Source: Lantana camara | Taxonomy: Eukaryota; Streptophyta; Magnoliopsida; Lamiales; Verbenaceae | DNA: 64,000 nt | Reading direction: 5' to 3' | Assembly: GCA_037501455.1 (NCBI GenBank) | Contig: CM074860.1 | Location: forward strand, 47,006,501 to 47,070,500 | Shown: one piece after another, positions 43,103-53,675 of the stretch | How positions within the stretch are numbered: the stretch's first letter is position 1 | Layout: every line of letters starts with the position of its first letter | Notes under the pieces: generated by a model | Databases searched by the model: none | What the model was told of the DNA's origin: nothing | What the model saw: only the letters and a program-made list of their open reading frames with translations | Made by a program: the position numbers and the translations under genes

Positions 43103-43564
43103 CTATCTTTGAAAAATCCTGTATGAATCTTCGAGATTGTATCCTGCGAGTCCCAAAAAGCTTCTTACCTCAGAAGGATTCCTTGGTTGTTTCCAATCCA
43201 AAATCGTTTCAATTTTCGAGGGATCCACTTCGACTCCTGAACCAGATATGATATGTCCTAAGAATGAGATCCTTTCCAACCAAAACTCACATTTGCTGAA
43301 TTTTGCATAAAGCTTGTGGTCCAGCAAAGTGCTCAACACTAACCGAAGATGTCTGGCATGATCTTCTGGTGTCTAGGAAAAGACCAAAATTTCATCAATA
43401 AAGATCACCACGAACTTATCAAGAAATGGCTGAAAAATTCGATGCATCATATCCATAAATGCAGCTGGGGCGTTCGTTAGCCCAAAGGGTATCACTACGA
43501 ACTCAAAATGTCCGTATCGACTATTGAAAGCTGTCTTGGGAATATCCTCCTCTCTAATTTTCAA
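43103..43564 (-). pseudogene. gypsy-E reverse transcriptase, C-terminal part
   Basis: Two stretches in one frame. The first (43,564-43,373) has [23 protein letters not shown] and the catalytic box, which reads FIDE (43,391-43,402) instead of F/Y-x-D-D: the second catalytic Asp is Glu. A TAG follows LVFS at 43,373. The second (43,339-43,103) has the thumb-side [22 protein letters not shown] segment and [19 protein letters not shown], then shifts frame before RNase H. Confidence 0.88.
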
Positions 43565-43668
43565 TTGATAGTACCCTTATCTCAAATCTAACTTGGAGTA
43601 TACTCGAGATCCTTGAAGTACATCGAATAACTCCTCGATGTGAGGAAGAGGGTACTTATTTTTCATCG

Positions 43669-44547
43669 TCATCCTGTTGAGCTCTCGGTAGTCGATGCAA
43701 AGTCGTAACGACCCATGATGCAAAGTCGTAACGACCCATCTTTCTTCTTAACAAATAACACAGGTGCTCCCCAAGGAGAAGTACTAGGGCGGATATAACC
43801 TGCCTCTAGTAATTCATCAAGTTGTTTCCTCAACTCCTGAAGTTCAGCCGGTGCCATCCGGTAGGGTGCCTTAGAGAACGGCTCGGCTCCTGGAACTGTC
43901 TCAATTACAAACTCCAGTTCACGGTCTGGTGGTAAGGTGTTTAGGTGTTCAGGAAACACTTCTGGGAACTCGTTGACAACCTCCACTTCTTCTATTTTAC
44001 TCTGATCCTTAGGTCTATTTAAGAGGTAAGCAACGAACCCTGTAGCTCCCTTCTGAATCATCCTTTTTGCTTCCATTGCCGAAATCATCGGTGTTTGTCC
44101 TCCTTGTTCATCTGATGTCTGACTTTCATCCTTTCCTAAGATGACTTCCTTCTTGAAACAATCCAGCTTGACTCGGTACTTATGAAGCCAGTTCATTCCC
44201 AAAATAATCCCATACTTTGTCATTGGTAGTGTAATAATATCCAAGGGGTAAAACTGACCATTGATTCTTATAGGGCAGGATTTATATACTTGATCCGTTT
44301 TAAGGCAAGTTCCTAAAGGAGAACTTACTTCGAAAAGATATGGCAATTGTTCCAGTGGAAAATGTAAACGCGCACATAATTTGGATGCAATGAATGAATG
44401 CGTGGCACCAGGGTCGTATAGGACCTTAACTGGCATGTCGAGAACATTTACTGTACCTTCCACAACAGCTGTAGGATCTCGCTCGTCGCATCCATCCAGA
44501 GCATAAGCCCTTTCTCTGACCATTGGCTTGTTTGCATTTCCCGCCAC
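43669..44547 (-). pseudogene. gypsy-E protease and start of reverse transcriptase
   Basis: 292 codons in the gag frame. Protease: VLYDPGATHSFI, where the family has D-S-G or D-T-G, so the active-site Ser/Thr is Pro. Linker and RT start: [60 protein letters not shown]. The frame is then lost exactly at a 23-bp tandem duplication (43,694-43,716 and 43,717-43,739), which falls in the [11 protein letters not shown] motif; 23 is not a multiple of three. Confidence 0.88.
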
Positions 44548-44601
44548 CGCCTTACCCTTGCCTTGATACCCTTGCTGTCCTTGCCTACCTTTTACTTTTG
44601 G

Positions 44602-44703
44602 ACAATTCCCGAGCTTATGGTCAGGACTTCCACAATAGAAGCACTGGCCAGTTTTCTTTCTACAGGTTGCTTCGGTATGCCTTGGCCTATGGCATAATTA
44701 ACA
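44602..44703 (-). pseudogene. gypsy-E gag double zinc knuckle
   Basis: Two consecutive CCHC knuckles in the gag frame downstream of the gag stop: the first at 44,662-44,703 with a TAA (44,698-44,700) inside its C-x2-C, the second at 44,602-44,643 intact (CFYCGSPDHKLGNC). They bind genomic RNA in nucleocapsid. Confidence 0.75.
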
Positions 44704-44778
44704 TTCAATCTCGTTCTGAGGGGCAAGTGGTGCTTGCGGGGGTGCCATCATTGGTCTCTTTCCTGATCTAAAATTTGA

Positions 44779-45531
44779 CTAATTGGCTGAGTGTTTGAAT
44801 CCCTGTGGTGGTTTCAATTGATATGGCTTCGCATGGTTGGCGGTCATCCTGATCTCTCTATGGGCTGCTTCAGTACTCAGAGCAGTTTCAATTGCCTGAG
44901 TGTATCCTTCAAGATTCAGAGGTGCTAAAGCCCATCGTAATTCTGACTTGAGTCCATTAATGAAGCGTTTGGTCTTCCTACGCTCATCGTACACAATATG
45001 CGGTGCATATTGTATCAGTCTCACAAACTTGGCCTCGTACTCTGCCACAGATAGCGTTCCTTGGGTAAGATTCATAAACTCGGATTCCTGGGCATCTCGA
45101 GCGCCTTGCGGAATAAACTTGTCCTCAAATGCCCTTACAAACTCAGTCCAGCCGTACCTTATCCCATTTTCAATCCACACATTCTTCGTATGATTCCACC
45201 AATTCAGCGCTGCTCCTTCCAGGAGGAAGGTCGCAAATTGAACTCGCTCTCTATCCTCCGGAAAGATGTTCATAGATTCGAAGATCTTCACTAAGCTTGC
45301 AATCCAGTTTTCAGCTTTAAGATCATTGGGCTCTCCGAAGAACTTCTGGGGGTTCATTCGGAGAAACTTTTCAAGTGTCTTTTCATTAACTGAGTTGTAA
45401 GCCCGAGCAAATTGCCTCAAAGTCTCCCCAATTTCTGGTTGTTCTTGTGGTATCGGTGGAGAACGGGGAAATTCCTCAGGTGGTGGCGGTGGCGGTGGAA
45501 TGCGTTCACGTGGAGCTCTTCTCAGGGGCAT
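44779..45531 (-). pseudogene. gypsy-E gag (capsid part)
   Basis: 250 codons from an ATG with a proline-rich N-terminus (IPPPPPPPEEFPRSPP). The Ty3/gypsy capsid domain follows: KFLRMNPQKFFGEPNDLKAE, then FATFLLEGAALNWW, FVRAFEDKFIPQGARDA, EFMNLTQGTLSVAEYEAKF and FINGLKSELRWAL. A stop at 44,779 separates it from the zinc knuckles and protease in the same frame. Gag and pol would otherwise form one polyprotein. Confidence 0.9.
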
Positions 45532-46148
45532 ATTATCACTGTATTCATAATATCACCCAAACAGATATAATGCATGGCGATAAGAATGGTCTATATACTC
45601 AATGTTCCATATCAGTAAAATAACAATCAATCATCAAAATTTACACTTAGGCACATAGTCATCAATTCAAAGTGTCACAATTTAATCCATTAAGCAATCA
45701 TTATTCACAAGTAACAGAAAACAGTCACATATATAGATGCACAAAATGAAATGGTATGATCAATGCACGACCCTAATGGTATCTTGAAGCACTTCTAATT
45801 GTCATGACAATGCAATGATATGAGTAAAGCCGCAAAAGATGTCATATATGCAAAATTTGGAAAAACTTTTATACAAAAGCTATATCTGACCAAAAAGACA
45901 AAAAGAGGGGGAGGACCCGATGCTAAGTCGAGTTGCTCCCGTACAACCTAAGCTCTCCAAAACATCATCTGTCATCTGTCAACTGTCATAACCTGCCAAA
46001 AGCGGGGATCCCTGGAGTATATATAATCCCCCCTGCACCTGTCGGAAGTCATCCTATCTGTCATAATATGCTGCATACTTGCTGAGTATATATATGCTAC
46101 TGCTATCTGCCTCTATATACAAGTCCCAACGGTCCGGACTCAGTTCCT
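45532..46148 (-). other. gypsy-E leader between upstream ORF and gag
   Basis: About 0.6 kb, AT-rich, no reading frame of note. It would be the spacer between the upstream ORF stop and the gag ATG. Confidence 0.6.
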
Positions 46149-46823
46149 CTACTGCTGGTTATGACTGGCTCCATCGCTATCATCAGATACAGCAACGTAA
46201 TCTCCCTGTCGTGCTGGAGATGGGCTTTCCTCCTCAGACGATCCCTCCGTCTCCTGATCCTCTCCTGCATGTGTGTCCATAGGGTCCTCTGGAGCAGCTG
46301 GCTCGCTATGTACTGGTCCCTCGTGCTCCAAAGCCGCCTGCTCATCGGTGAGGTAGAAAGTCTCACAAAGTCTGGCCCTAATCCGGCTCTGATAACGATG
46401 GTGCATCTCCATAGAAAAATCCCTATCAGTAGTCATATATGCCAAGTCTGCCTCTAACTGTGCAATACGGGACGCCTGCTGGGCTCTGGCCTGGCGCTCA
46501 ACTGTCAATCGAGCCTCCATCTCTCTGGCATGCTCCTGGGCAATATCCCGGTCAGTCCGGTGCTGCGCTGCCAAATCATGGTAACGGATAGCCTCCAACC
46601 GAACCTCTCACAATCTCAAGCTATCCTGTAGGTACTCGTCCCGCTCAGCCTCCAGCTGATGAACGACCATATTGGGGTAGGAATACCCCGGGTGTCCCCT
46701 CTCCTGCGCTCGCTGCCAGGTATAGTAACGGGCCCTACCCCGGCGAACTACTGCTACTGTACGAGGGGACTCAAGCTCCTCAAAATATGCCTCATCCTGC
46801 TCTCGCTGACTCAAGCTGTCCAT
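46149..46823 (-). pseudogene. gypsy-E extra ORF upstream of gag, coiled-coil, one stop
   Basis: Between primer site and gag lies a sense-strand frame of about 224 codons from an ATG at 46,823 (or 46,859), interrupted once by TGA at 46,608-46,610. The first third has Arg-rich GRARYYTWQRAQERGHPGYS. The middle (LEAERDEYLQDS, then IAQEHAREMEARLTVERQARAQQASRIAQLEADL) shows heptad-like spacing of Leu/Ile/Ala expected of a coiled coil. The tail is acidic and Ser-rich (GEDQETEGSSEEE). I do not recognise a family. It is not part of gag by frame or sequence. A ~36-bp near-duplication at its start yields two MDS-SQ beginnings. It may be an additional ORF of this chromovirus group; function unknown. Confidence 0.55.
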
Positions 46824-46967
46824 AACTATAGTGAAAGCAAGCTGGCTCGCACTGTCCATAACTACAGAGTAAGCACAGATATGAATACCAAGATGTAGAG
46901 CAAGTAAACTCAAAAGATCCTCTATGCTTCGAGCTCCCAGGGTAAGTCTCTTCTTACTCAACCTGAG

Positions 46968-46979
46968 GCTCTGATACCA
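46968..46979 (-). promoter_or_regulatory. primer binding site of gypsy-E
   Basis: Minus strand TGGTATCAGAGC, seven bases from the 5' LTR end. LARD-G has the same seven-base gap. Confidence 0.88.
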
Positions 46980-46986
46980 CCTTAGC

Positions 46987-47065
46987 TGTAGCGTCCCAAC
47001 GCCACAACCCCGCACCGTTGTATCACTCAAGTAACTAGAAAGCCTTATCACTCGAGAGATACTTT
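46987..47065 (-). repeat. gypsy-E 5' LTR stub
   Basis: The last 79 bp of the LTR (window start TGTAGCGTCCCAACGCC), similar to the inverse of the end of solo LTR F (~59,085-59,165). Cut by LARD-G at 47,065; the rest of this LTR is not present in the window. Confidence 0.65.
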
Positions 47066-50000
47066 TGTAGCACCCCAAGCGATGGGGCACCACACACCCC
47101 GCACTATAACCCGACACGTGGTACGAAATGGAAAGTCCGCATACGCACCAAGTCACAACGAACGGGTGACAAACGAAAAAAAAACCAACCTAAGCTAGGC
47201 GGTACCTAACCCTGTACAAGAAAAATGTGCCAAGAACCCGAATGCGGAAGCGGTGCAAAATACGAACTAACAAAAACTTTAATCAACAAACATAAATAAA
47301 CGGGTTCAACTAATTCCACGAACCTGTCCTAACCTGTCCCGAATTCAAACATACAACAAAGACGGGTTCAACTACTCCAAGCCCTGTCCTAACCTGTCCC
47401 GAAAATTCATATAATCAAAACATAAACATAATCCTATACAAAACATATTATATACACAATTTTCATACATAATTCTGAACAAAGTACTTAACAAAAATCA
47501 AACGGACTGACACAGACTCGACAGACCCGACTCAAAGCCGCCTAGCTCGAACTCCAAGAACCTGAACCTGCAAACTGAAAACATAGGTGGGGCGAGGGTC
47601 AGTCCACTGACTGAGTGAGGGGGCTGAACTCACACACACTATACATAACAAGGAGCAGAGCACGTATCAAAAGAAAGATTATGAACCGGGAGTAGGGTTT
47701 TGCATACCAAAACCATTTTTCCAAAAAAGAGCTTATATCTACACATATATTCATAAACTCTTAAGTGCGAAAACTCGTAAGGATTCATAGATTTAAAACG
47801 TATATGGATTCATATAAAACTCATAGGGACTCGTATAAACAAATTGGTTCATAAATTCATAAATTCAGAGCTTAATCGTATAAATCTCTTATTAACACGA
47901 AACCTCCTATCCCGTTTCGTAATCATCAAAATAAAAGAATTCAAATACCCGGCGAGTACGGGTCGCCAACCTTACTCCTTAAACAAAAGACTCAAAAGAT
48001 TCACAAGGAAGCATAAATTCATAAAATTCATAGGATTCATAAATTCATAGATTCATATTCCCGTATTCCAGCCTTTCTCCGAAAGTCTGCACGCGGGTTA
48101 CGGGCCCACATCGTGCAACTCAATATACGTGGGGTCGCGAACCCACAACGTACCTTCTCCGGCCTCAGCCGAAGGCTCAAAGCACCACGCCTTCTCCATC
48201 TCCCTCAGAGTCGCGCGTAGGTACTTCAAAGGAGCGTGTGCACAGGGGTGATAACCGGCGACCCCAACAGCCGCACCGAGTCTCCCTTACCCACACCTCC
48301 GAAACCCGGGGATTCAAATAGATTCAAATTGATTCACATAGATTCATAGGAAGCATACTTAACTCGCGAAACATAAAAACGTAAGGTTCATAACTTAAGA
48401 AACATACCATAGGAAAACATACCTTACCGTGCAACTCGGCATATGCTATACACGTACCTCTCCGTGTCCTCCCAATTCATAATAAGCTGAAGGAGATCCA
48501 TAGTTCTCTTGACGATACACGGTTTGGAGCATAGCCTCGTTGCAAAACCATTTTAAGCTTATATACGCCCATAAGTATAATTTCAGAAGGATTCATATCA
48601 AATCGAATTAACTAAATTCATAACATATCGTAAGACACATATTTAATATACATATAGTATATATTCGCATGCGGGCTTGAAAACGAGCATATAGGGTTGT
48701 AGGTCACTTTAACTAAAACAAAAATCCTAAAACCTCACCTTACACCGACGAGAACGGAAAACACAAGCCAAGAAGTCCCACTGGAACCCAAACAACTGAC
48801 AGACACTCCCTGGAAAAACCCTGATCGACTGAACACACAAAACACAAGACTCAGACTTGAATCACAACCACAAGACGCACGACCATGCTCACGAGTACAC
48901 ATGATGCAACATATAATCCATATTTATTCAACCGAGTCATTCAGAGCATATTATAATTCATATTACATATCAAGAGATGCATAGCTTATAAATTCATAAC
49001 ATTTATTACATAAAATAAATAAAGACATTAAGAATTCAATTCATATCATGCACTAATTCTCGAAAGGATAAACGCAAAATGCATAACAATTTCACACGTA
49101 AATACATATTAACATATTTCACAATATTCAACAATTAGCATACTTAAATAATTTATTCAAATCGATCATAACTCATACTTTGGTGATTTAATTATTATGA
49201 GTCTCATAATAATACGAATAATTTAGATCCTTAAATTGCATTAATATCCCTTAAACAATAAATATTCTCAAGTAGATAGGCTTAAAACGAGGCAAATAAA
49301 TTCCATAAATCACGAATCAAGCTTATCATATATCATAACATATTTTCATACATCATACAGCTCGTAAATTCAATTCATAGTTCATACAAGGTCGAAATTA
49401 CAATTAAAACAATCAACGAAAATGAATACAACAACCTCAAAAATTCATATAAAATCAACCGGCCATCCGATTGACGAACGGAAAGTGGCGTTGGACTCAC
49501 CACAACGAAACGGACCTACTGTCCGAAAGTCGCAGGAATGCCGCCACCGTAGCCGGTCGAACAGCCACCGGCCGCCACCGGAACACCGCCTCCGGTGGTC
49601 GGAAAAATCCCCGGAAGGACAGAAATGTGCGCCTCGGCCTACTCAACAAAAGCCCTCAAACAATTTCAGAAAATAACAAACACACAGGACTTCGTTGATG
49701 AAAAACCGAACCAAATTCTTAATACGAAAATCGAAATTAAACGCAAACCATAAAACGAAAATGAAATCTGAGCATACCGTTGGAAAGCCCGTAGCGAGGC
49801 CTTCGAAAGCCCCAAGCCAAACCATCGGAAAAACCGCCGGAAAAATGGGCCGCCGGTCCGCCGCGGTTCACCACCGGTCCGTTGCTAACGGCCGGTTCTT
49901 GGACCGCCACTTACGTGGAAAAATCGGCCTCGTCGTGCTGTGTAATTCTTGTAAAGGGCCCGATGTCAAAAACTCGCCGGAAAAGGCCGAACCGCCGCCT

Positions 50001-50709
50001 CCAAGTTGCGCCGCTGCTGCCTCGCCGGAACCACCACTTGCGGTGGTTTTCGTGCTGAACGGAGGCCGGAATCGACACGGGAGGGTCCAAAAATGTAGGG
50101 TAGGGTAGCGGTTGGCCGGCGAAAGTCGCCGGATCGCCGACGACGAATTGGTGGCGCCACCCACCACTTTCAGGCCGCCGTTCCGCTGCCGTGGGTCATC
50201 GGTTGGCCACGATCTTGGTACGGTTGTGACGGGCTCATCGAGCTGATAGATTTCCACTACTCACACTTCGAAGTCCGTCGAGAAACGAGCGAGAACGAGC
50301 TAGTGTGTGCGATTAGACCTTGACTGCATGAATAGTGCTGATCGCTGGAGAAATACGCTGAGGCTGGAGCTGAAGTTCTGGCACGTAAAACGAGGATCCG
50401 GGGTATATATCTCGGGTTATCGTACGTAAAAACGGTCGAAAGAGCGGGGAAACGAAGTTAGAATTAGGCAAACTCAGAGTCTACGGACTCGTCTCGCTGC
50501 CCCGAACGCGTGGAAGAGGTCAAAAAGGTCGAAAACTCGATCGAACGAGAAATGACCGAATAACCCCTAAAAAGGGAAAATTGCAAACAGGCCCCTAAAC
50601 TCTAAAAGGGTTCAAAATGGGGCCACGCAAAACAAAAAATCACATAATTAATCACGTAAAAAGGTTGGAACGTTGCGTACCTTATACGTAGAACAAGCGG
50701 GGTGTCACA
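47066..50709 (-). repeat. LARD-G 3' LTR
   Basis: In the sense of the element it starts TGTGACACCCCGCTTG, has a TATA-like ATATATA at 50,403-50,412, then a ~900-bp GC-rich transcribed part (49,450-50,330) with open frames on both strands that look like composition artefacts, and ends GGGGTGCTACA. It contains the GGGTCAGTCCACTGACTGAG dyad at 47,596-47,615. Confidence 0.85.
50403..50412 (-). promoter_or_regulatory. putative TATA box of LARD-G LTR
   Basis: Minus strand GAGATATATACCCC, about 300 bases after the LTR start, a usual place for the Pol II promoter in these LTRs. Confidence 0.55.
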
Positions 50710-50729
50710 ATCTCCCCTCCTTCAAAAGG
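50710..50729 (-). promoter_or_regulatory. polypurine tract of LARD-G
   Basis: Minus strand CCTTTTGAAGGAGGGGAGAT beside the LTR, preceded by the GGACCTGAGGACAGG block seen in gypsy-E as GAATCTGAGGACAGA. Confidence 0.85.
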
Positions 50730-53249
50730 ACCTGTCCTCAGGTCCTATTACTGAGTCGTAAAGTTTCAAACTGGAATACTTCAATCCATCTCCTGAAATC
50801 GTGTAGAGTCATAGTCCTGGCTGTGAAATTTACTCCCACTGATTGCATCAACTCCTTGCAGAGTTCCGTAGTCACAGAGGCTTGTTCAAACACTTGACCG
50901 TTGGTCTCTTCAAACTCGTTCGATCCTTACTAGGCCACTGCACCCAAAGCTCAATACCGATGCTTCCTCGTCGACTGTAAACCAGCACCAGGCCACACTC
51001 AACTCAGCCGCGACAAAGAAGAGAGAATCCCATCTCTCAGCACGCAAGAGAGAGAGCCCCGTCTCCCCGCACATCAAAAGAGAGAACCCCGTCCCTCAGG
51101 CACAGAATTGAGAGAACCCCGTCTCTCAACCACTAAATCGAGAGAGCCCTGTCTCTCAACCTAAGTTTGGCAGACTTCCACATCTTCCAAACATTCTAGT
51201 TTGAGAAAATCCAGCATTTCTCAAACCCTAGATTCGAGAGAATCCAACATCTCCCAAACATCTAACTCCAAGAGAATCCAGCATCTCTTGCTCACATAAT
51301 TTAGAAAGAATCCAACATCTTTCTATCACATAAATAGGGAGAATCCCACATCTCCCTAACACGTAAATAGAGAGATCTCAACAACTCTCTAGCACACAAG
51401 TTCACTTACTCAGCATTCAAACAGACATGCATCGAAGTAAACACTGGATGCAACATGAGATGCATGTTTAGTGTACATATCACAACTGATATCGGTGTCC
51501 CTAGAGTATAGACTCATCATCCCTGCTCAACTCAAGGGGGATATCGCGATGGAATCTCTGTAAAATAAAATCACAATATGCTTGTAGGTGCATGAAGGGT
51601 TAATGAGTAACTAAAGAAATTATAAGCACTGAAGCTTGGATAATTCACGCAAGCAGGTAATCCATTTAGTTTACAAGAGTTCACAACATCAACAAATTTT
51701 AAGTTATGAAAATTACAGCAGTTAGTCACGTTATTACACTCGAGCAATATCAAACATCACACGTTATCACATTAGTCAAGCAAAATAAAATATAATTACT
51801 TATGAAATGTATGTGTGCAAATGCCATGAATGCTCAGTGTACCGTTCACCGTAGCAGTAGAGTCGAGGTTGACAATTTCTTTAACTTGAAAGGATAATCA
51901 AATTCTTAACTGGCCGTAGTTCCAACTTCCCGTTCAAATTTTGCATTCTTTAGTATTTTCTTCGAATCCGCGGTCGCCAAGGGGTCTTGGACCGTCTCAC
52001 TTGCCTCTCGCAGAAAAGGGATCCATGGAGTCTCTTGAAGTCCAAAAAAATATCCTCAATAATCGGGAATTGCTATATCTTCCAACGATGGAATCTCTCA
52101 GAACAATCATGGAGAGATAAATGAAGAATCTTTAAACAGTCTTGCATAGTACACCGTCGTTGTGACTGATATCCTTATCCTCAATATTTGGTGAAGTTGA
52201 TCTTCAATGACCTCGGCACAAAATTCCATAACTTGCACAACTTTCCCCCTTTTTCTTTTGTGTAAGTGTAACTACTCTGGTGGGTGTCTTTATAATAGTA
52301 ATCCGATTTCCTGCTTGGAATTCTCTGAATGGTACAAGTGCCTTGATTTCTTCATTGTCACCTCACGCCATCCAGAGTTAGAAATTCTGGCTTTCTTATA
52401 AGACATGTACTCCCGAGCACCTCCAAGTAATAAGTACACATCCTGAGGGCACCCTGATAGCTAAAGGATCTCTTGTCTCTCTCATATTCGAATATCTTCT
52501 TGTATCCACCCAATACCCTAACTGTGTTAGCTTGATCATACATCTTCTGGTCAACCCCGGTTCGAATCTCAATGTTGCTTCGACCAAGACAGCAGTTAGT
52601 GGATCAGGTAGGGGAACACCTAAATTACAACCACGAGGCTAATGCATGTGGGGTTAGGGATGCGTATGGCATACACGCATTAATCAGCAAGGAAGACAAT
52701 CAAGCACGTAAAATAAATATTCGAAACAATTATAATTTAATCCAATGCATGATGCACGTGCTATGAATGCATGATACCTGTTTCCTTAATATTAGCATCT
52801 AGCTATTGTCGAATTCTTTCAAAAGTCCATTTGTCCCTTATTCAAGTAATCAGGGCATGGTAGTTTTGAAGCTTCTGTCACCAATTTATAGAAGCAGGAA
52901 GTGTTGTCACGACCAACTTCAATTTTGTCATCGAGCCAACGCCCTGCAATTCACAAATTGGACAATTATCTATGCATGAGGGTTAGTACGTGGGTATGTC
53001 AAGTAATAAAAGGAATTAAGAACACTTAAGTAATGCAGATGCAATACGTAACTTAATAAAATTTAAGCATAACAATAATAATTTTACAAAAATCGTAATC
53101 ATAGTGTGCACACAATCAGATAAGCTCAGATAAATTCATACATACAAGTCAAAATTTCACGTCTGACAAATGCAATGCACAAGTATTCCTATGCCGTACG
53201 ACCTAAACTGACACGACACGACTCCAGAGCACCGGTTCTGAACCTGGTA
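50730..53249 (-). other. LARD-G non-coding interior
   Basis: 2.5 kb with no gag, protease, RT or integrase similarity on either strand and no frame above ~75 codons. It holds the hairpin array at 51,021-51,391. Several blocks match the inverse of LARD-H, for example CCATCGCGATATCCCCC (51,541-51,557 region against 55,066) and the first ~100 bases next to the primer site. Confidence 0.75.
51021..51391 (-). repeat. tandem array of ~12 covarying hairpins in LARD-G
   Basis: About every 25-45 bases there is an inverted repeat with 6-10 bp arms and a 6-10 base gap. Arms differ but remain complementary: TTGAGAGA/TCTCTCAA (51,108-51,129), TTTGGCAGA/TCTTCCAAA (51,166-51,191, one mismatch), GTTTGAGAAA/TTTCTCAAAC (51,199-51,226), CAAGAGA/TCTCTTG (51,269-51,290), TAGAAAGA/TCTTTCTA (51,302-51,325), TAGGGAGA/TCTCCCTA (51,335-51,358), TAGAGAG/CTCTCTA (51,368-51,391). 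In the sense strand the 8-base loops mostly read TGNNGGAT and the 6-base loops CGGGGT or TGGGAT. Confidence 0.85.
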
Positions 53250-53261
53250 GCTCTGATACCA
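53250..53261 (-). promoter_or_regulatory. primer binding site of LARD-G
   Basis: Minus strand TGGTATCAGAGC, seven bases from the 5' LTR. Confidence 0.9.
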
Positions 53262-53268
53262 CTTGAGA

Positions 53269-53675
53269 TGTAGCACCCCAAGCGATAGGGCACCACACCC
53301 CCGCACTATGACCCGACACGTGGTACGAAATTGAAAGTCCGCACACGCACCAAGTCACAGCGAACGGGTGACAAACGAAAAAAAACCAACCTAAGCTAGG
53401 CGGTACCTAACCCTGTACAAGAAAAATGTGCCAAGAACCCGAATGCGGAAGCGGTGCAAAATACGAACTAACAAAAACTTTAATCAACAAACATAAATAA
53501 ACGGGTTCAACTAATTCCACGAACCTGTCCTAACCTGTCCCGAATTCAAACATACAACAAAGACGGGTTCAACTACTCCAAGCCCTGTCCTAACCTGTCC
53601 CGAAAATTCATATAATCAAAACATAAACATAATCCTGTACAGAACATATTATATACATAATTTTCATACATAATT
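53269..53675 (-). repeat. LARD-G 5' LTR, only its end kept
   Basis: Matches 47,066-47,477 closely up to CATACATAATT, then similarity stops and LARD-H interior begins in the opposite direction. Confidence 0.85.

Larger units (their letters stand above)
38215..47065 (-). mobile_element. gypsy-E: Tekay-type chromovirus, truncated at both LTRs
   Basis: A minus-strand Ty3/gypsy element with 3' LTR (truncated at ~38.2 kb), polypurine tract, chromodomain, integrase, RNase H, RT, protease, gag, an extra upstream ORF, primer site and the last 79 bp of a 5' LTR cut by LARD-G. Domain order (protease-RT-RNaseH-integrase-chromodomain) and the integrase tail [19 protein letters not shown] identify a chromovirus. 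At 38.2 kb it joins copia-B gag without visible target duplication, so a deletion joined the two elements. Confidence 0.88.
47066..53675 (-). mobile_element. LARD-G: non-coding LTR retrotransposon
   Basis: Minus-strand element with a 3,644-bp 3' LTR (47,066-50,709), polypurine tract, a 2.5-kb interior without gag or pol, primer site at 53,250 and a 5' LTR of which only the last ~407 bp remain (53,269-53,675). The overlapping LTR parts differ by about 8 bases (~2%). Long LTRs with a non-coding interior fit the LARD class (large retrotransposon derivatives), which borrow proteins from autonomous relatives. The interior is shared with LARD-H, so this is a real family and not a one-off deletion. 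Confidence 0.82.

Noticed and set aside
49422..50257. Open frames of up to 137 codons on both strands with Pro/Ala/Arg-rich sequence
   Set aside because: GC-rich transcribed part of the LARD-G LTR; both strands are open at once, with no domain and no counterpart kept in LARD-H.
51021..51391. CRISPR-like array
   Set aside because: Units are imperfect hairpins of varying sequence with short irregular spacing in a plant retrotransposon; no identical repeats with unique spacers and no cas genes.
52490..52590. B-box-like GGTTCGAATC in the LARD-G interior
   Set aside because: No convincing A box at the right distance and no target duplication or tail; not enough to call a SINE or tRNA.
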